The position numbers and the translations under genes were made by a program. 42,174 bases of DNA from Saccharothrix sp. NRRL B-16348 (lineage in GTDB: Bacteria > Actinomycetota > Actinomycetes > Mycobacteriales > Pseudonocardiaceae): assembly GCF_001280085.1 (NCBI RefSeq), contig NZ_LGED01000238.1, positions 1-42,174 of the forward strand, in the 5' to 3' direction. Shown piece after piece: positions 39,011-42,174 of the stretch. The notes under the pieces were generated by a model. It worked only from the letters and a program-made list of their open reading frames with translations, searched no databases and was not told the origin of the DNA. Position 1 is the stretch's first letter. Every line of letters begins with the position of its first letter.

Positions 39011-39646
39011 TCAGTCGAGCGGCGGCCAGTCCGACTCGCGCAGCTCGTCTTCCGGCCGGAAGAACCCGATCGTCGACGCGAGCCCCAGGTGAGCGAGCAC
39101 AGCGTCCCACGCCGAGGCCGATGCCAGGGGCGTCGATCCGGTCTCGCGGAACACCGCCGTGCACTCGTCGTCGGCGACCAGGGATGTCTGCTGCACCACC
39201 AGTTCCGCGCCGTCGCCGGCCAACCAGCCGAACGCGTAGTACAGGTGGTCGCCGCGTTCCAGGTAGTGGTAGTAGGCGAGCGGGTGAGCGGAGGTCGCCA
39301 ACGCCCGCAGCCGTCCCAGCCAGGCGGCCGACGGCCACACGTCGTCCAACCACCCGAACCGCGCCCGCGCCGCGGCGAACCCGTCGCCGGGCCCGGGTTG
39401 TCGTGCCTCGTCCGGCACCCGTGCGACGAACAGCCCTCCGGGCGGCAGCACGAGATCCGCGACCTCGCCGAACCGGTGCACGCGCCCGGCCAACGCCGGT
39501 GTGCCGGCCAACGCCCGGGCGACCGCCTCGGACCGGGTGAAGATCCGCGCCCGCTCCGGCATCGTCGGACTGTACAACTCCCCGGGCGCCGCGTGGGCGG
39601 GCGGCGCGGGTGCGTGGGCTCCGCGCCGCCTCGACCACCGGGTCAT
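39011..39646 (-). CDS. Hypothetical protein (211 aa), middle gene of a three-gene unit
   Basis: 211 residues from ATG 39646, overlapping the stop of the upstream gene (TGATG). The first ~30 residues are Arg/Ala/Pro-rich; a later ATG at P-E-R-A-R-I-F-T-R-S-E is an alternative start. The folded part contains G-L-F-V-A-R-V-P-D-E-A, L-A-Y-Y-H-Y-L-E-R-G-D-H-L-Y-Y-A-F-G-W-L and ends D-W-P-P-L-D. I do not recognise the family. There is no signal peptide and no membrane helix. Confidence 0.6.
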   Translation of the reverse strand: MTRWSRRRGAHAPAPPAHAAPGELYSPTMPERARIFTRSEAVARALAGTPALAGRVHRFGEVADLVLPPGGLFVARVPDEARQPGPGDGFAAARARFGWLDDVWPSAAWLGRLRALATSAHPLAYYHYLERGDHLYYAFGWLAGDGAELVVQQTSLVADDECTAVFRETGSTPLASASAWDAVLAHLGLASTIGFFRPEDELRESDWPPLD

Positions 39647-40101
39647 CAGCCCCAGGTGCCCGCCACCTGCTTCGTGGACGCGTTGAGGCGGTTCCACACG
39701 TTCACCGTGGCGACGGCCACCAGCAGGGCCGAGAGCTGCTGCTCGTCGTAGTGCTTCGCGGCTTCCTGCCACACCTCGTCCGACACGGGGTCGGGCCGGT
39801 CGGCCAGCCGGGTCACGGCCTCGGCCAGCGCCAGCGCCGCGCGCTCCGCCTCCGTGTAGTACGGGGTGTCCCGCCACGCACCGACCGCGAAGATCCGCTC
39901 GTCGGACTCACCGGCCTTCCGCAGCGCCTTCCCGTGCATGTCCACGCACACACCGCAGCCGTTGATCTGCGACGCCCGCAGGTTGACCAGCTCCATCAAC
40001 GACTGCGGCAGCCCGGCCTGCGTGGCGGTCTCCCCCAGCGCGAGCAGCGCCTTCATCGTGCCGGGCAGGACCGTGACGGGGTGGTTCATCCGTGCTTCCA
40101 T
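39646..40101 (-). CDS. Carboxymuconolactone decarboxylase/AhpD-family protein (ECF41 partner)
   Basis: 151 residues from ATG 40101, supported by AGAGGAG upstream (a GTG at 40122 is further up). It has the CMD/AhpD core L-V-N-L-R-A-S-Q-I-N-G-C-G-V-C-V-D-M-H, with the redox pair C-x-x-C and the His six places beyond the first cysteine, then A-E-R-A-A-L-A-L-A-E-A-V-T and V-A-T-V-N-V-W-N-R-L. Proteins of this type act as thiol-dependent peroxidases or decarboxylases. ECF41 sigma factors are known to neighbour and control CMD, oxidoreductase or epimerase genes, and such a sigma gene is divergent here. Expected to respond to that sigma factor. Confidence 0.93.
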   Translation of the reverse strand: MEARMNHPVTVLPGTMKALLALGETATQAGLPQSLMELVNLRASQINGCGVCVDMHGKALRKAGESDERIFAVGAWRDTPYYTEAERAALALAEAVTRLADRPDPVSDEVWQEAAKHYDEQQLSALLVAVATVNVWNRLNASTKQVAGTWG

Positions 40102-40116
40102 GGTCGATCGCTCCTC

Positions 40117-40143
40117 TGTCACATCGTGGTCGTTCGATCCGTC
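40117..40143 (+). promoter_or_regulatory. ECF41-type promoter toward the sigma-factor gene
   Basis: TGTCACA (40117-40123), a 16-bp spacer, then CGTC (40140-40143). This matches the promoter motif reported for ECF41 sigma factors and lies 36 bp before the sigma gene's start, so it predicts autoregulation. Confidence 0.65.
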
Positions 40144-40151
40144 ACCTCCCT

Positions 40152-40178
40152 GACGGATGGAACACGGAGGATGTGACT
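40152..40178 (-). promoter_or_regulatory. ECF41-type promoter toward the carboxymuconolactone decarboxylase gene
   Basis: On the minus strand AGTCACA (40178-40172), a 16-bp spacer, then CGTC (40155-40152). It has one mismatch to TGTCACA. It faces the plus-strand copy, with only 8 bp between the two -10 elements. Confidence 0.6.
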
Positions 40179-41069
40179 GTGATCGACGACGAACTTCTCG
40201 CGACCCGCTTCGAGGCCGACCGGAGCCACCTCAAGGCGGTCGCCTACCGGGTCCTCGGCTCGATGAGCGAGGCCGACGACGCGGTGCAGGAAGCGTGGGT
40301 GCGGCTCCAGCGCGCGGACACCCGCGACGTCGACAACCTCACCGGCTGGCTGACCACCGTCGTAGGACGGGTGTGCCTGGACATGCTGCGCTCCCGCGCG
40401 TCCCGCCGCGAGGACCCGCTGGACGTGCGCGTGCCCGAGCTGGTCGTCGAGCCGGCCGACGGCGGCGACCCCGAGCACGAGGCGGTGATGGCCGACTCCG
40501 TCGGCACGGCCCTGCTCGTGGTGCTGGGGACGTTGGCGCCGGCCGAGCGGCTGGCGTTCGTGCTGCACGACCTGTTCGCCGTCCCGTTCGACGACATCGC
40601 CCCGATCGTCGGCCGCACCCCGGCCGCCACCCGCCAGTTGGCCAGCCGCGCGCGCCGGCGTGTCCAAGGCGCGCCCGTGCCCGACGACCTGCCACGCCAG
40701 CGGCGGGTGGTGGACGCGTTCACCGCCGCGGCCCGGGACGGCGACTTCGAGGCGCTGCTCACGGTGCTCGACCCGGACGTGGTGCTGCGCGTCGACCTCG
40801 GCGCCCTCAACCCGGACCTGACGGCCGCGGTGCGCGGCGCGGCGGAGGTCGCCGGCCAGGCGCTGCGGTTCCGACAGCCCGCGGCGGTCAGCAGGCGGGT
40901 CCTGGTCAACGGCGGGATGGGCATCCTCGTCGCGGCCGACGGCAAGCCGACGTCGCTGATGTCCTTCACGGTCAGCGGCGGCCGGATCGTCGCGATCGAC
41001 GTCCTGTCCGACCCGGAACGGCTGGCCGGCCTGGACCTCTCGGCCCTCGACCTGCCGAGGCGGACCTGA
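40179..41069 (+). CDS. ECF41-type RNA polymerase sigma factor with SnoaL-like C-terminal domain
   Basis: 296 residues from GTG 40179 (GGAGG 8 bases upstream; GTG 40173 is too close to that site). Sigma-2 (about 8-75: H-L-K-A-V-A-Y-R-V-L-G-S, D-A-V-Q-E-A-W-V-R-L) and sigma-4 (about 110-170: A-P-A-E-R-L-A-F-V-L-H-D-L-F-A-V-P-F-D-D-I-A) are joined by the linker with R-V-P-E-L-V-V-E-P, the variant of W-L-P-E-P typical of SigJ/ECF41. The C-terminal ~110 residues are an NTF2/SnoaL-like domain that in ECF41 proteins acts as a built-in anti-sigma control. The divergent CMD gene completes the usual ECF41 context. The signal sensed is unknown. Confidence 0.93.
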   Translation: MIDDELLATRFEADRSHLKAVAYRVLGSMSEADDAVQEAWVRLQRADTRDVDNLTGWLTTVVGRVCLDMLRSRASRREDPLDVRVPELVVEPADGGDPEHEAVMADSVGTALLVVLGTLAPAERLAFVLHDLFAVPFDDIAPIVGRTPAATRQLASRARRRVQGAPVPDDLPRQRRVVDAFTAAARDGDFEALLTVLDPDVVLRVDLGALNPDLTAAVRGAAEVAGQALRFRQPAAVSRRVLVNGGMGILVAADGKPTSLMSFTVSGGRIVAIDVLSDPERLAGLDLSALDLPRRT

Positions 41070-41160
41070 CGTCACCCGACCGTCGCGACCGGTGATCGGT
41101 CCGGGCGGACCGGAACGGCTAGGGTGGGTGGCCGGACCAGCGACGAGGATTCTGCACAGC

Positions 41161-41811
41161 ATGGCGCACCCACCCCACCCGTCCCGACCCGTCCGCGCGG
41201 TCCTGGTGGAGGACCACCACATGGTGGCCGAGGCGATCCGGCTCGCGTGGGCGGATTCGGGCGAGGTCGAGGTCGTGGCCACGGTCGGCTCGGTGGCCGC
41301 CGCGGTGGCCGAGGTCCGCCGGCACCGGCCCGACGTGGTGCTGCTCGACCGCCGACTGCCCGACGGCGACGGCCTGGACGCGATCCCCGGCTTCGAGGAG
41401 TGGGGCGCGCGCGTGCTGGTGCTGACCGGCGAGGCGACCGTGTCCGTGGCCGCCCGCGCGGCCGAGTCCGGCGCCGCGGGCCTCGTGCTCAAGTCCGCCC
41501 GTCTGGAGGAGCTGACCGACGCCGTGCTGCGGGTGGCGGCCGGTGAGGTCGTGTTCGACGGCGGGCTGCTCGCGGGCGTGCTGGACAAGCTCACCGGGCG
41601 AGCCAAGGGCAACGGCGTGCCGCTCACGGTCCGTGAACGCGAGACGCTGCTGCTCATGGCCGAGGGCGCGAGCACGGAGGAGATCGGCGAACGCATGGGT
41701 GTCGCCCGCAACACCGTGCGCAACCACGTGCAGCGGGTGCTGGAGAAGCTGGGCGCCAGGTCGAAGCTGGAGGCGGTGGCGATCGCCCGCCGTGACGGCC
41801 TGCTCGACTGA
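41161..41811 (+). CDS. NarL/FixJ-family response regulator
   Basis: 216 residues from ATG 41161. The receiver domain has the acidic pair in V-L-V-E-D-H-H, phospho-acceptor Asp63 (V-L-L-D-R-R-L-P-D), Thr89 and Lys111 (V-L-K-S). The C-terminal LuxR-type HTH reads L-T-V-R-E-R-E-T-L-L-L-M-A-E-G-A-S-T-E-E-I-G-E-R-M-G-V, then T-V-R-N-H-V-Q-R-V-L-E-K-L-G-A-R-S-K. No histidine kinase gene is in the window. The perfect palindrome at 41826-41843 just downstream could be a target, controlling the next gene. Confidence 0.93.
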   Translation: MAHPPHPSRPVRAVLVEDHHMVAEAIRLAWADSGEVEVVATVGSVAAAVAEVRRHRPDVVLLDRRLPDGDGLDAIPGFEEWGARVLVLTGEATVSVAARAAESGAAGLVLKSARLEELTDAVLRVAAGEVVFDGGLLAGVLDKLTGRAKGNGVPLTVRERETLLLMAEGASTEEIGERMGVARNTVRNHVQRVLEKLGARSKLEAVAIARRDGLLD

Positions 41812-41825
41812 CGCTTCCGCCGTGG

Positions 41826-41843
41826 CTAGTGCAGCTGCACTAG
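41826..41843. promoter_or_regulatory. Perfect 18-bp palindrome between response regulator and HATPase genes
   Basis: CTAGTGCAGCTGCACTAG, with no mismatch and no loop, 15 bp after the regulator stop and about 57 bp before the next likely start. A zero-loop palindrome is more like a dimer operator than a terminator. Confidence 0.6.
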
Positions 41844-41899
41844 TGACGGCGGTGTCGGTGCGTCTGGGCGCCGACCGCTCGATACCGCAGAGTGCGAAC

Positions 41900-42174
41900 G
41901 TGGACCTCTCGGTGTCTGGCCCGGTCGCGGAGTTCAGCGCGCCGATCGACCGCGGGGCGGCGGGGCTGGCGCGTGACTTCGTCCGCAAGACCCTCACCGG
42001 CCTGGGGTACCTCGGCGACCACGGCGACGTCGTGCTCGTCGTCTCCGAACTGGTCTCCAACGCCCTGCGGCACACGACCACCATCCCGGTGATCCGGCTG
42101 GCGGGCGACGCGCGCCGGCTCCGGGTCGAGGTCGAGGACGGCAGCCCGGTCCTGCCGCGCGCCCGGCTGTCCGC
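41900..42174 (+). CDS. RsbW-like HATPase protein (3' truncated by window end)
   Basis: 91 codons are visible before the window ends. GTG 41900 is the likely start, because similar proteins begin just before a V-x-x-A-R-x-F-V-R segment (here A-G-L-A-R-D-F-V-R-K-T-L); GTGs at 41843, 41852 and 41858 are also open. The ATPase N-box is clear: V-V-L-V-V-S-E-L-V-S-N-A-L-R-H-T (E-L-V-x-N-A-x-x-H), followed by V-R-L-like strands and V-E-V-E-D-G-S-P, the D-x-G-x-x-P lid region. This is the HATPase_c_2 type of anti-sigma-factor kinases and regulators common in streptomycetes. The target sigma or anti-anti-sigma factor is outside the window. Confidence 0.85.
   Translation, partial: MDLSVSGPVAEFSAPIDRGAAGLARDFVRKTLTGLGYLGDHGDVVLVVSELVSNALRHTTTIPVIRLAGDARRLRVEVEDGSPVLPRARLS

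Noticed and set aside
1..42174. tRNA, rRNA, CRISPR arrays, insertion sequences, integrase genes or attachment sites
   Set aside because: No cloverleaf-like gene with CCA-proximal T-arm, no regularly spaced short repeats and no transposase or recombinase motifs were seen by eye; a short or degenerate tRNA cannot be fully excluded without a scan.

Overview
The window is about 42 kb of very high-GC DNA. GTG and TTG starts, ATGA/GTGA stop-start overlaps and gene families common in filamentous actinomycetes all point to a Pseudonocardiales-type actinobacterium (Saccharothrix, Actinosynnema or Lentzea-like). That placement is an inference from gene content; there is no rRNA in the window. I saw no tRNA, rRNA, CRISPR array, transposase or integrase. 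Both ends are cut: a secreted cellulose-binding protein on the left and an anti-sigma-type ATPase on the right.

Layout. 1-3.3 kb: CBM2 protein end, msrA with a translationally coupled MOSC gene, a decayed DUF2231 remnant beside a 42-bp tandem repeat, and a Tat-exported beta-propeller protein. 3.5-9.9 kb: five tightly overlapping genes encoding a VioB-type ferritin-like protein, two halves of what looks like a split LodA/GoxA-type enzyme, a QhpD-like radical SAM/SPASM protein and a LodB/QhpG-like flavoprotein. This is a plausible maturation operon for a cysteine-tryptophan-derived cofactor. 10.0-14.0 kb: a DUF4157-plus-deaminase protein of the kind carried by extracellular contractile injection systems, a membrane Ser/Thr kinase with a CBM2 ectodomain, and virginiamycin B lyase. 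14.0-18.3 kb: a TetR regulator divergent from a heterodimeric ABC exporter. 18.3-22.3 kb (minus strand): subtilisin, a 68-residue protein, an F420-type luciferase-like oxidoreductase with a collapsed duplicate copy, and an NrtR-type Nudix regulator.

22.3-25.9 kb is the most interesting region. A strong promoter overlapped by two matching palindromes drives two overlapping genes: a nucleoside-phosphorylase-fold protein and a four-TM-segment protein. They share a near-identical short motif resembling the RHIM-like bacterial amyloid signalling sequences. I infer an uncharacterised amyloid-coupled effector/membrane pair, probably for defence or programmed cell death.

26-35 kb: a secreted GH92 mannosidase with a LacI-type operator, an ArsR/VOC pair under nested palindromes, an ArsR-like regulator coupled to an S9 peptidase, a HAD-like protein, an SGNH lipoprotein and an odd Arg/Val/Trp repeat protein. 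35.4-42.2 kb: a small DUF1036/Tdi1-like cluster, a frameshifted membrane beta-propeller gene, three minus-strand genes led by a carboxymuconolactone decarboxylase divergent from an ECF41-type sigma factor (with overlapping face-to-face ECF41-like promoters), a NarL-type response regulator, a perfect 18-bp palindrome and the start of an HATPase gene.
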